64,000 nt of DNA. It comes from SZAS-79 sp963844255. GTDB taxonomy: Bacteria; Pseudomonadota; Gammaproteobacteria; Burkholderiales; SG8-39. The position numbers were made by a program, and so were the translations under genes. The DNA is taken from contig CAWJNP010000003.1 of NCBI GenBank assembly GCA_963844255.1, positions 1-64,000 on the forward strand. Direction: 5' to 3'. The notes below the pieces were generated by a model. That model saw only the letters and a list, made by a program, of their open reading frames with translations. It made no database searches and was not told the DNA's origin. Below, piece after piece: positions 30,797 through 38,972 of the stretch; the first letter of the stretch is position 1; each line of letters opens with the position of its first letter.

Positions 30797-31335
30797 ATGT
30801 CGAACGAAGAAATCATATCCCCCGGCCGCCGGCGTGGCCGCAGCTCCGGCGCCGCCTTTCGGCGGCGCGGCAGCCGCGTGGCCCGGTGATCGACCAGGAG
30901 GGGCGCGAAATCCCCGTGGACGGGCTGGGGCCGCAGGGCGGCGGCTTTCAGTTCGAGTTCGGCACCGCCGGCGCCAATCCGTTCGCCGATCTGACCCGCG
31001 AGCAGCGGATGGCGCGGCTCGATGCGCTGGCGAAACTGCTCGACGTCGCCTTCATCGTGCCCGGCACCAACATCCGCTACGGCATCGACGGCCTGATCGG
31101 ATTGATCCCGGTGGTCGGCGACATCATCACGACAGCGATCTCGCTGTGGCTGGTGCGCGAGGCGCGCGCGCTCGGCGCGCCGTGGCACCTCACGGCGCGG
31201 ATGCTCGGCAATGTCGCGCTCGATGGCGTGGTCGGACTGGTGCCGCTCGCGGGCGACGCCTTCGACGTCATGTTCCGCGCCAACGTCCGCAACGTGCGGA
31301 TGCTGCAGCGCTGGATGGACAAGCAGCCGCGCTAA
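30797..31335 (+). CDS. DUF4112 membrane protein
   Basis: About 179 residues. The N-terminal basic stretch MSNEEIISPGRRRGRSS comes in one frame, and after a probable missing G near 30885 the next frame continues VIDQEGREIPVDGLG. The DUF4112 core is RLDALAKLLDVAFIVPGTNIRYGIDGLIGLIPVVGDIITTAISLW followed by GNVALDGVVGLVPLAGDAFDVMFRANVRN, two related helix-turn units with GD motifs. Probably inner membrane; function unknown. ATG 30791 is an alternative start. Confidence 0.82.
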
Positions 31336-31412
31336 TTCCGGGAAGATGCGTCGATGGGACCGTCACCTCTCCGCAACGGAGAGGTGCAGGGTCGGCTGTC
31401 ACCAGGATGAAG

Positions 31413-31709
31413 TTACGCGGCGTCTGCGTTGGCGTCGTCGCTGGCGGGCGCGGGCTCGGGCGCGCGCGGGCGGCGCTCAAGCGGGAAATCCTGGCTCTCA
31501 TAGAGCGTGCGGATGCCGCTCTGGTCGAAGCGGGCCTCCTCGACCTGCAGATAGGCGCCGTTCAGCGAATCCGCCGGCAATTCCTCGATCGCGAAGCGAA
31601 CCGCTTCGGCCGCGGTGCCAAATCGCCGATAGGCAAAGCCTGCCCGCTTCTTCTTGCGGATCGCGGCGGGGAATAGTTCGGCGGCGGTGTTGTAACTGAA
31701 GGCAGCCAT
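31413..31709 (-). CDS. Small conserved hypothetical protein, 98 aa
   Basis: Intact. It starts at ATG 31709 after GAGGTCACTGACC on the minus strand. MAAFSYNTAAELFPAAIRKKKRAGFAYRRFGTAAEAVRFAIEELP has a basic patch (RKKKR) followed by an alpha/beta segment (SLNGAYLQVEEARFDQSGIRTLY), then a Pro/Ala/Asp-rich disordered tail. I recall similar short proteins in Bradyrhizobium and relatives. The fold is consistent with a small nucleic-acid-binding or regulatory protein, but that is only a guess. Confidence 0.7.
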   Translation of the reverse strand: MAAFSYNTAAELFPAAIRKKKRAGFAYRRFGTAAEAVRFAIEELPADSLNGAYLQVEEARFDQSGIRTLYESQDFPLERRPRAPEPAPASDDANADAA

Positions 31710-31944
31710 GGTCAGTGACCTCTAATCTTTTTTCGTGAGGACGCGATGCAGACATCGCGAACGGGTCGTGCGGGCGGACTCAAGGGGGCGCGCGCCGGCA
31801 CACGTCATTTCAGGACAGTCTTTAATATAAGCTCGTTTGCCAGAAATGCGACTCCTGACGGGCCGGATGATGAATCAGGGCACCGCGATACCTCAACTCA
31901 GCCGGACTTGAAATAAATCGTGTTATTTCAATGGCTTGTGAGGA

Positions 31945-32109
31945 TCAAAGCTTGCCGAGCAGGAGCAGGACGAGCAGCACCACCAGAATGACGCCGCCAA
32001 TTCCCATTCCGGAATGGCCCATGCCGTAGCCATAGCCGCCGAACCGGCCGCTGAAGCCACCCAACAGGTAAATGATCACGAGAATGATGAGTATCGTTCC
32101 GAGCGACAT
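31945..32109 (-). CDS. DUF3309 small membrane protein
   Basis: Intact, 54 residues, too short to stand out but well formed. MSLGTILIILVIIYLLGGF is one helix, the Gly/Tyr-rich turn SGRFGGYGYGMGHSGMGIGG follows, and VILVVLLVLLLLGKL is the second helix. This helix-Gly loop-helix plan is the DUF3309 family found widely in Proteobacteria; function unknown. ATG 32109 has a GGGGAGAG ribosome site. Confidence 0.85.
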   Translation of the reverse strand: MSLGTILIILVIIYLLGGFSGRFGGYGYGMGHSGMGIGGVILVVLLVLLLLGKL

Positions 32110-32494
32110 GGCACTCTCCCCGAAGCGGCCGGCGAATGGAATTCGCCGCCCCACTTCCCACAGCAAAGCACATCCGGGGCAATGGTTCCATCACCGGGAA
32201 CCTGGCCCGGGAGAAACGCTTGCGGGGCGCATTCGTCATTCCGGTGAAATGCGAAGCATCGGACCCGGAATCTGGATCCCCGGTGCCCAATTGCGCACCT
32301 GAGTCGGGTTCAAAAAGCAGCCAATGAAATGGAGCCTTTTGGAGAAGCTCGTCATGCCGGGACAAGCCCGCCATGACGAGAACGGAATTCATTTTCAAGC
32401 AAAGTGCCTGAAAAGGCTGGCCGCATTTTCGGTCAGACTCTCAGGTCTGGCGCCGGCGCAGCATCCCGGAATGACGGCCTTGAACGGCGACGCG
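32110..32494. repeat. Intergenic stretch with REP-like palindromes, no gene
   Basis: The 385-base gap contains a perfect 9-base stem CTCGTCATG / CATGACGAG at 32348-32380 around CCGGGACAAGCCCGC, and fragments such as TCATTCCGGTGAAATGCG and CATCCCGGAATGAC typical of alphaproteobacterial dispersed palindromes. No frame with a ribosome site was found on either strand. Confidence 0.55.
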
Positions 32495-32872
32495 TTATTG
32501 CTTCGCTTGCTCGATCGGCACCACCTTCAGCGGCGAGGCGTAGGGTTCGACGCGCAGCGACTCGCTGGCGATCAGCCCGACCTGGCGCAGCGGCGCCTGT
32601 TCGAGGTCGCCGCTCGGCGCCTTGCGCACCGCATATTGCCACACACTCATCGAGCCCTTCGCCACCAGCATCCTGGCGATGCCGCCGGCATTGTTGCCCT
32701 CAAGCCCGGCCATTTCGTCGGCGGTCAGCCCGATCACGATTTCATCCTTCGCGGTGATGACCTTGAACAGGGAAACCTGGTCGGCGGCAAAGGCGGGCTG
32801 AATCACAATGCACTCCATGATGAGGCCGGCGAGGCCAATTCCAAGCAACAGGCGGGACGACGTCGGCGACAT
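32495..32872 (-). CDS. Exported hypothetical protein, 125 aa
   Basis: Intact. The likely start is ATG 32872, giving a signal peptide (MSPTSSRLLLGIGLAGLIMECIVIQPAFA, cut before ADQVS); the open frame extends to 33073 but without a plausible start context. The mature protein, about 96 residues, reads VSLFKVITAKDEIVIGLTADEMAGLEG and MLVAKGSMSVWQYAVRKAPSGDLEQAPLRQVGL, with no cysteines. It is periplasmic by prediction. No family recognised. Confidence 0.7.
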   Translation of the reverse strand: MSPTSSRLLLGIGLAGLIMECIVIQPAFAADQVSLFKVITAKDEIVIGLTADEMAGLEGNNAGGIARMLVAKGSMSVWQYAVRKAPSGDLEQAPLRQVGLIASESLRVEPYASPLKVVPIEQAKQ

Positions 32873-33047
32873 CTCAAAACTCTCTCTGGGTTTGTGCGCA
32901 AGGCCAGTGACGCGAAACGAAACAAAAACCCGCGCGACCACCTCTTGGTCGCACGGGGCGAGAAACAAGTTCGAAAGGAATCGGCCTTTTGTCTCGTTGC
33001 CGGCATCGTCGTCGAAAGCGGCACCAGCCAAGGCGCTCGCCTGAAAC

Positions 33048-34043
33048 CTACTCGCCGCGCTGGGCAATTTCACGCACGCCTGAGGGTGTCAATCCGTAGC
33101 GGCGGCGGAAGGTGCGATTGAAGTAGGACAAATCGCTGAAGCCGCAGTCGAAAGCGATGGAACTGATGGTGCGTTCGAGACAGCGCCAGTCTGTCAGCAT
33201 GGCATAGGCACGCGAAAGGCGCCGGTCGAGCACGAAATCGGAGAAGGTGGTAGCTTCGCCCTCGAACAGCTTGCGCACATAGCGCGGCGTGATGCCTTGC
33301 TTCGTCGCGATCAGATCGATCGAAAGATCGCCGCTGCCGATATTCGCGGCAATATCGGCCTTGATCGCGACGAGACGAGCCGCGCGTACGCCGCGGACGG
33401 CTGCGATTTCCGCAGCATCGCCCGTCGCGCCGATGGCCAACGCGGCAAGATCATGAATGTGCGTCGACGCGGCCCGGCGCAGTTGTGGTGTCGCGAGCTC
33501 CCGCTCATCGTTCAGCGAATTGGCATAGCCTTTCAGCAATCGCAGCGCAGCGCCGTCCGCGAGAATGGGCTGGAGCAAGGCACGATCCAGATCGGCGACG
33601 TGTGACGCGACCAACGCGCGGCTCAAGCGCAGATTGATCACGCGGGTCGGTGTGTGGCCGATGAACGTGGCCGGCGCGCCATTGGCGGTCAAGGCCACCT
33701 GGCCTGCGCCAATTTCGACCGTGCGGCCGTATTGTTCCAGCGTGCCAGATCCGTTTTGCATGGCGACGAGGACAAGATCATCGTTGTCGATCAGCTCAGG
33801 CGTATGACGGTTGCGCATGGGCGAAAGCGATCCTGACGCCATGCCGAATCCGGAAAAGGCGCGTAGCAGCAGTTCGGCCTGCAACGGGCCGCCCTGCAGC
33901 GGCTCCATATCGATTCGCAGGATTGTGCGGCCAAAAATCTCCCGGAATGCCTCGACGCGATCGGAATGGGGGAACGCATCGGTCGACAGCCGCAGTGTCG
34001 TCAATTCATCCGTAGCTGAGGCCATTGCTCCCCGCGCGCTCAC
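33048..34043 (-). CDS. AraC-family transcriptional regulator
   Basis: Intact, 331 residues (GTG/ATG 34043; ATG 34025 also possible). The N-terminal part contains a cupin-like AraC-binding-2 domain (MQNGSGTLEQYGRTVEIGAGQVALTANG). The C-terminal double helix-turn-helix is DLIATKQGITPRYVRKLFEGEATTFSDFVLDRRLSRAYAML and TISSIAFDCGFSDLSYFNRTFRRRYGLTPSGVRE, the classic AraC signature. It is divergent from the beta-barrel gene at 34204, 160 bases away, a candidate target. Effector unknown. Confidence 0.9.
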   Translation of the reverse strand: MSARGAMASATDELTTLRLSTDAFPHSDRVEAFREIFGRTILRIDMEPLQGGPLQAELLLRAFSGFGMASGSLSPMRNRHTPELIDNDDLVLVAMQNGSGTLEQYGRTVEIGAGQVALTANGAPATFIGHTPTRVINLRLSRALVASHVADLDRALLQPILADGAALRLLKGYANSLNDERELATPQLRRAASTHIHDLAALAIGATGDAAEIAAVRGVRAARLVAIKADIAANIGSGDLSIDLIATKQGITPRYVRKLFEGEATTFSDFVLDRRLSRAYAMLTDWRCLERTISSIAFDCGFSDLSYFNRTFRRRYGLTPSGVREIAQRGE

Positions 34044-34203
34044 ATCGCCATACCCGTGTGTCGCTGTTCGGCAACAACCGGTTCAAAAACAACAGGATTT
34101 CCGCATGGTCCCGGAATGGGTTCCGCATGGTCCAAGATGCGGTCGGTGGTGCCCGCTATTGATCGCTCCAGCGGCATGATCGAGCCGGAGGAAGGGATAT
34201 CTC

Positions 34204-35046
34204 ATGAACCAGATGGCGGCGGCAATTTTGACCATGGCATGCATCGTCACGCCAATTCAGGCCGCCAATGCAGCTGACGTGGCACAGCCCACTTACAAGG
34301 TCGGGTCGGCGGCGATTGCGAACTGGACCGGCATTTATGCCGGTTTTCACGCTGGCTGGGGACGGACTTCGAGTGATCCCGGCGTCGCCAGTCTCAGCAC
34401 CACCGGCTACGCCTCGCCGGTCTTTGAAACCCCGAACCTCGATATCAAGGGCAACGGTCCGCTGTTTGGCGGTCAGCTTGGTTTCAATTGGCAGATCAAC
34501 CCGAGTTGGGTCATCGGCATTGAGGGTGACATCACTGGCACTGGCCTAAAGAATTCGGCTACTGGAACTCCAAATTGTTTGACACCGTTCTGCACTCCCA
34601 GCATTCCGGTTACTGGTGCAAACCAGCAGATCGGGCGGGATTTCAACTGGCTGGCTTCGCTGCGCGGACGCCTCGGTTACAGCTGGGCCACCAGCATGGT
34701 GTACTTCACCGGCGGCGCGGCATGGGCCAACATCAACTACAGAGCGGACTCAGCCGATGCCGTATTCCTCTGCTTCGGAGGCGGCGGCGGAGGCCAAGGC
34801 TGTTCTTATCCGGCTGCCTTGGATAGCACGAAGCTGGGCTGGGCGCTCGGCGCCGGTTACGAGACGATGATCTCGGCAAATTGGAGCTTTCGGGCCGAGT
34901 ATCTGTTCTACCGCTTCGGCGGGACTACGGTGTCGGTTAATGGCGCTCCGGCGGCGGCCTGCTCCGTCGCAAGCTGTAGTGCTACGTACAGCTTCTCGGA
35001 CACTGACATTCACACCGCGCGCGTTGGCGTGAATTACAGGTTCTGA
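34204..35046 (+). CDS. Outer-membrane beta-barrel protein (Omp31-like), copy 3
   Basis: Intact, 280 residues. The signal peptide MNQMAAAILTMACIVTPIQAANA is cut before ADVAQ. The first strand NWTGIYAGFHAGWGRTSSD is the standard porin-family motif, LFGGQLGFNWQINPSWVIGIEGDITG follows, and the last strand reads HTARVGVNYRF with a terminal Phe. A cysteine-bearing loop (NCLTPFCTP) and later CFGGGGGGQGCSY and CSVASCSATY suggest disulphides on external loops. A strong hairpin follows the stop. It is divergent from an AraC gene. Confidence 0.87.
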   Translation: MNQMAAAILTMACIVTPIQAANAADVAQPTYKVGSAAIANWTGIYAGFHAGWGRTSSDPGVASLSTTGYASPVFETPNLDIKGNGPLFGGQLGFNWQINPSWVIGIEGDITGTGLKNSATGTPNCLTPFCTPSIPVTGANQQIGRDFNWLASLRGRLGYSWATSMVYFTGGAAWANINYRADSADAVFLCFGGGGGGQGCSYPAALDSTKLGWALGAGYETMISANWSFRAEYLFYRFGGTTVSVNGAPAAACSVASCSATYSFSDTDIHTARVGVNYRF

Positions 35047-35063
35047 TCGACGAACCGTTGAAT

Positions 35064-35102
35064 GGCAATGGCCCCTGGACCGTTGGTTCGGGGGCCATTG
35101 CC
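35064..35102. terminator. Hairpin between convergent beta-barrel and msrB genes
   Basis: Perfect 12-base stem GGCAATGGCCCC / GGGGCCATTGCC with a 15-base loop, beginning 18 bases after the stop of the beta-barrel gene. The right side is followed by TGCATTTG. It may terminate both convergent transcripts. Confidence 0.65.
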
Positions 35103-35198
35103 TGCATTTGGTTCAGATGTTTGCGGCCTCTTCCCGACACGAACCGGTATGGCCTCAGATCCACGTCCGGTAAGGTATGCTCGAAATCGTCACCGGAG

Positions 35199-35613
35199 CT
35201 ATTTCGGCTGCAGCTTCAGCGCCGCCGAATTGATGCAGTAGCGCAGCCCGGTCGGGCCGGGGCCGTCCTCGAAGACGTGGCCGAGATGGCCGTTGCACTT
35301 CGAGCACAACACTTCGGTGCGGACCATGCCGTGGCTGACGTCGCGCTCCTCGTCGACATGGTCCGCCGCCGCGGGCGCGGTAAAGCTCGGCCAGCCGCAG
35401 CCGGAATCGAACTTGGCGTCGGATTCGAACAGCGTCTGCCCGCAGCCGGCGCAGGTATAGGTGCCCGCCTGCTTGCTCACGGTCGTACTGGCCGGAGAAC
35501 GGCCGCTCGGTCGCCTTCTCGCGCAGCACCGCATACTGCATCGGCGTCAGTTCCTGGCGCCACTCGGCCTCGCTTTTCTCGATCTTGCCGGTCACGGTCT
35601 TGGTGTCGGACAT
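35199..35613 (-). CDS. msrB: Methionine-R-sulfoxide reductase B
   Basis: About 137 residues. Reduces methionine-R-sulfoxide in proteins. The zinc site is CAGCGQTLF and CSKCNGHLGHVF; catalysis uses the Cys in LRYCINSAAL. GWPSFTAP is also a hallmark. One inserted base near 35480 (between QYDREQAG and TYTCAG) splits it. There is no signal peptide, so it looks cytoplasmic. The stop-to-start distance from the upstream msrA gene is 26 bases, giving an msrA-msrB operon. Confidence 0.95.
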
Positions 35614-35639
35614 AAACTCTCCTTTTTGAAACGCCGCCG

Positions 35640-36359
35640 TTAGTTGGTGACCTTGGAGTTGCTCACCAGCGTCGGCTTCTCGATGTAGTTCTCCGCAAAG
35701 ATCTTCTTCAGGTTCTCGACCTTCGGAATGTCGTTATAGGCAATATAGGGCTGGTTCGGGTGCAGCGTCAGGTAGTCCTGGTGATAGGCCTCCGCCGGAT
35801 AGAACGCCTCCAGCGGCCCGATCTTGGTCACGATCGGCTTGCGGTAGACCTTGGCGGCGTTGAGCTGGGCGATATAGGCCTCCGCCACCTTCTTCTGCTC
35901 GTCGGAGGTGGTGAAGATCGCCGAGCGATATTGCGTGCCGGAATCCGGGCCCTGGCGGTTCAACTGGGTCGGGTCGTGCACCACGGAAAAGAAGATCTGC
36001 AGGATCTTGCCGTAGCTGATCTTCTTCGGGTCGTATTTGATCTCGACGGCTTCGGCGTGGCCGGTCGTGCCGGTGCCGATCATGCTGTAGGTCGCGGTCG
36101 CCTTGCTGCCGCCGGAATAGCCGGACACGGCGTTGAGGACGCCCGCCGTATGCTGGAACACGCCCTGCACGCCCCAGAAGCAGCCGCCGGCGAGAACGGC
36201 GGTCTGGACGCCGCCGGACGCCTGAACGTCGGCCGTCGGGGCGGGGATGATCACAGGGTCTTCGGCGGCGCGGGAGGGCGCGATCGACAACGCCGAGATC
36301 GCCAGCGCGCCAAGGGCGGCGGCGCAGAGCGAAAGGCGGCTGAAGGGGCTGCGGGACAT
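35640..36359 (-). CDS. msrA: Methionine-S-sulfoxide reductase A, exported
   Basis: Intact, 239 residues. The catalytic motif is VLAGGCFWGVQGVF; GYSGG, GHAEAVEIKYDPKKISY and YRSAIF are conserved family elements, and the late AYHQDYL segment matches. A clear signal peptide (LCAAALGALAISALSIAPSRA, cut before AEDPV) sends it to the periplasm, unlike the product of the msrB gene directly downstream. It is not fused with MsrB. ATG 36359 follows AGAGGAAAC. Confidence 0.95.
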   Translation of the reverse strand: MSRSPFSRLSLCAAALGALAISALSIAPSRAAEDPVIIPAPTADVQASGGVQTAVLAGGCFWGVQGVFQHTAGVLNAVSGYSGGSKATATYSMIGTGTTGHAEAVEIKYDPKKISYGKILQIFFSVVHDPTQLNRQGPDSGTQYRSAIFTTSDEQKKVAEAYIAQLNAAKVYRKPIVTKIGPLEAFYPAEAYHQDYLTLHPNQPYIAYNDIPKVENLKKIFAENYIEKPTLVSNSKVTN

Positions 36360-36637
36360 GGTGTTTCCTCTGGGGTCAGCGGGAGCAGTTTAGTGCGGAA
36401 GCCGCGGATCGCAATCACCCGGCTCCGCCCGATGTCCCAAGATACGGAGCGGGGTGGCGGTTGTTACGGCGTTTTCGCACACGAGTTCGTGAATAAAAGC
36501 CCGTGTGTTCATGGCGTTACGTTACCGAAGCGGCGGCGGCACCGGCCTGTCTTGTTGACGAAAGCGGCGCGTGGCGATGCTCTTCACTCCTCTCCCTCTC
36601 CGCCGCTTCGCGGGGCAGGGGAGAAGCATGCGCCCAC

Positions 36638-37752
36638 CTAAATCACCACGCTCAGCCGCTTCGCTGCGCGCGTGATGCCGGTGTAGAGCCAGCGCGCGCG
36701 GCTTTCCCCGAACGCAAAGCTCTCGTCGAACAGCACCACGTCGTCCCATTGCGAGCCCTGCGACTTGTGCACGGTCAGCACATAGCCGTAGTCGAACTCG
36801 TCATAGGGCTTGCGCTGCTCCCACGGGATGGTGCTCGATGCCGCCGCCGAAGCAGTCGCCGCGCACCGAGACCTTTGTCACCTTGTGCGCCGAAGTCCTC
36901 GTCCGGCGACAGCCGCATGGTGATGATCTGCGGATTTCGACGCCGCGCGCGACTTCACCCGCCACAGCCCGCCGTTGAACAGGCCCTTCTTGCGGTTGTT
37001 GCGCAGGCACACCAGCTTGTCGCCGGCCACCGGCAAGGGATCCTCGATGTTCTGCTTCTGGCGCACCCGCATGTTGTAGGCGCGCCGCGTGTTGTTGCGG
37101 CCGACCAGCACCTGGTCGGCCTGCATCACGCGGTCGGGATCGAGTTCGTCGCGCGACACCACCTGCGCTTTCGCCGTAGCGGCCGATGTCGAGGTCGCGG
37201 CCCTCGCGCACGTCCATCGACATCCGGACGATCGGATCGTCCTGCGGCCTGGCGATGCACCTCGGTCAGCATCACGTCGGGCTCGCAGTCGGTGAAGAAG
37301 CCGCCGCCCTGGATCGGCGGCAGTTGCGCGGGATCGCCGAGCACCAGCAGCGGCATTCGAACGACATCAGGTCGCGGCCGAGTTCGGCGTCCACCATCGA
37401 GCATTCGTCGATCACGATCAGCTTGGCCTTGGAGGCCGGCGCGTCGTCCCACAGTTCGAAGCTCGGCTGCTCGACGCCGGATTTCGCGCGCGCGGTAGAT
37501 CAGCGAGTGGATGGTGGAGGCGTTGTCGCAGCCCTTGTTGCGCATCACCAGCGCCGCCTTGCCGGTGAAGGCCGCGAACTTCACCTCGCCGTCGACGCCC
37601 TCGGCGATGTGCCGCGCCAGCGTGGTCTTGCCGGTGCCGGCATAGCCGAACAGGCGGAACACCGGCGGCGTGCCGTTCTTGCCGGGCTTGGCCTTGAGCC
37701 AGTCGGCGACGGCCTTCAGCGCGGCGTCCTGATGGGGCGTGAAAGTGGTCAT
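36638..37752 (-). CDS. RecD/Dda-like ATP-dependent DNA helicase
   Basis: About 370 residues of a superfamily 1 helicase. Walker A is LFGYAGTGKTTLARH at about residue 38, then FAAFTGKAALVMRNKGC and STIHSLIYRA (motif Ia region). The Walker B DE pair is at VIDECSMVDAELG in the frame around 37400, the motif III region is VLGDPAQLPPI, and the final UvrD-type C-terminal motif is YTGITRAAKRLSVVI, ending at 36638. At least six indels are spread through it (about 36838, 36890, 36935, 37165, 37240, 37355, 37490). It belongs to the AAA_30 plus UvrD_C_2 type. It may act in DNA repair or replication restart. No RecB/C partners are adjacent. Confidence 0.82.
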
Positions 37753-37855
37753 GGGGTCTCGAATGGGGAGCGGCCGCGCGGCCGATCGGCCGCGACTCAA
37801 CTGATCCGCAAGCTAACCATTCAAGCTGCCGGCGCAAGCCGCCCGGCGGCCGGCG

Positions 37856-38490
37856 CTATTGCCAGCCCGGAACGCCCTTCATGTCCGGCAGCTGGTGGGC
37901 GATGCCCTTGTGGCAGTCGATGCAGGTCTTCTCGCCGCTGACCAGGAAGCGCTGGTGCGCGATCTGCGGCGCGCGGCGCTCTGCCGGGTGAAGTCCATCG
38001 AACTCGTAGCTGTGGCAGTTGCGGCATTCCAGCGAGTCGTTGGCCTTGAGCCGCGCCCATTCGTGCTGCGCCAGTTCGAGCCGCGTGCTCGCTGGAACTT
38101 CTCGCGGGTGTCGATGGTGCCGAAGATCTTGCCCCAGACTTCCTTGGAGGCCTGCATCTTGCGCGCGATCTTGTCGGTCCAGTCGTGCGGCACGTGGCAG
38201 TCCGGGCAGGTGGCGCGCACGCCGGAGCGGTTGGTGAAGTGGATGGTGGTCTTCAGTTCCGCGAACACGTTGTCGCGCATCTCGTGGCAGCCGGTGCAGA
38301 ACGCCTCGGTGTTGGTCAGCTTCCAGCGCGGTGTTGAAGCCGCCCCAGAAGATCACGCCGGCGACGAAGCCGCCGAGCGTCAGGAAGCCGAGGCTGAATA
38401 CGCGCTCGGCCGGCGCAGCACGTCCACAATCGACGACGAAGTTCCAGATCGCGCCAGCAGCGATCGGCGCGGCGCTTCGACCGCGCTCAT
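37856..38490 (-). CDS. napC: Tetrahaem cytochrome c NapC, quinol dehydrogenase
   Basis: About 210 residues. An N-terminal membrane helix (FLTLGGFVAGVIFWGGFNTALE) anchors it to the periplasmic side of the inner membrane. Four CxxCH haem sites are visible: AFCTGCHEM, ATCPDCHVPHDW, LECRNCHSYEFD and TCIDCHKGIAHQLP, the NapC/NirT pattern. It oxidises quinol and passes electrons to NapB. ATG 38490 overlaps the napB stop by four bases. Indels near 38075, 38330, 38410 and 38450. Confidence 0.9.
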
Positions 38491-38967
38491 CGGCGTCCTC
38501 CGGCGCGGCCGACGACCAGGCTGTCGATGTCGACGAAGTCGTTGCCGACCAGCGGCTTCACCTCGTTCTGCGGCACGTGGCACTGGGTGCAGAAGTAGCG
38601 GCGCGGCGACACCTCGGCGAGGAACTGGCCGTCGCGGTCCATGAAGTGGGTGATCGACTGACCATCGGCGCCTGCGACTCGCCGGTGCGGGCGCGGGCGT
38701 GACAGGTCAGGCATTTGTTGCCGTTCATGTCGACCTGGTAGCCCTCGATCGAGTGCGGAATGACCGGCGGCTGCTCGGGATAGTTGCGCGCCTCGCTTCG
38801 CTGAGTCGTCGTCATCGGCGTGGCATCGGCGGCGGCCGGCCGCCTCCTCGGTCGAGCGGCGTCGGGCCGCGCAGGCCCGAATCGAGCCGGCCTGCGCCAG
38901 CAGCGAACTGCGATCCGGCCAGCGACGGCGACGACCAGCAGGACGATGCCGGGTCTTCGCGATCATG
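38487..38967 (-). CDS. napB: Dihaem cytochrome c NapB
   Basis: About 158 residues, periplasmic. The N-terminus (ATG 38967) is hydrophobic with a signal-peptide character but is broken by indels near 38920, 38870 and 38830. The two haem sites are NKCLTCHARARTG and FCTQCHVPQNE. The segments PPVIPHSIEGYQVDMNGNKC and HFMDRDGQFLAEVSPRRYFC are typical NapB. It is the small subunit of the periplasmic nitrate reductase, passing electrons from NapC to NapA. It overlaps napC and follows napA by a few bases. Confidence 0.9.
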
Positions 38968-38972
38968 CGCCT

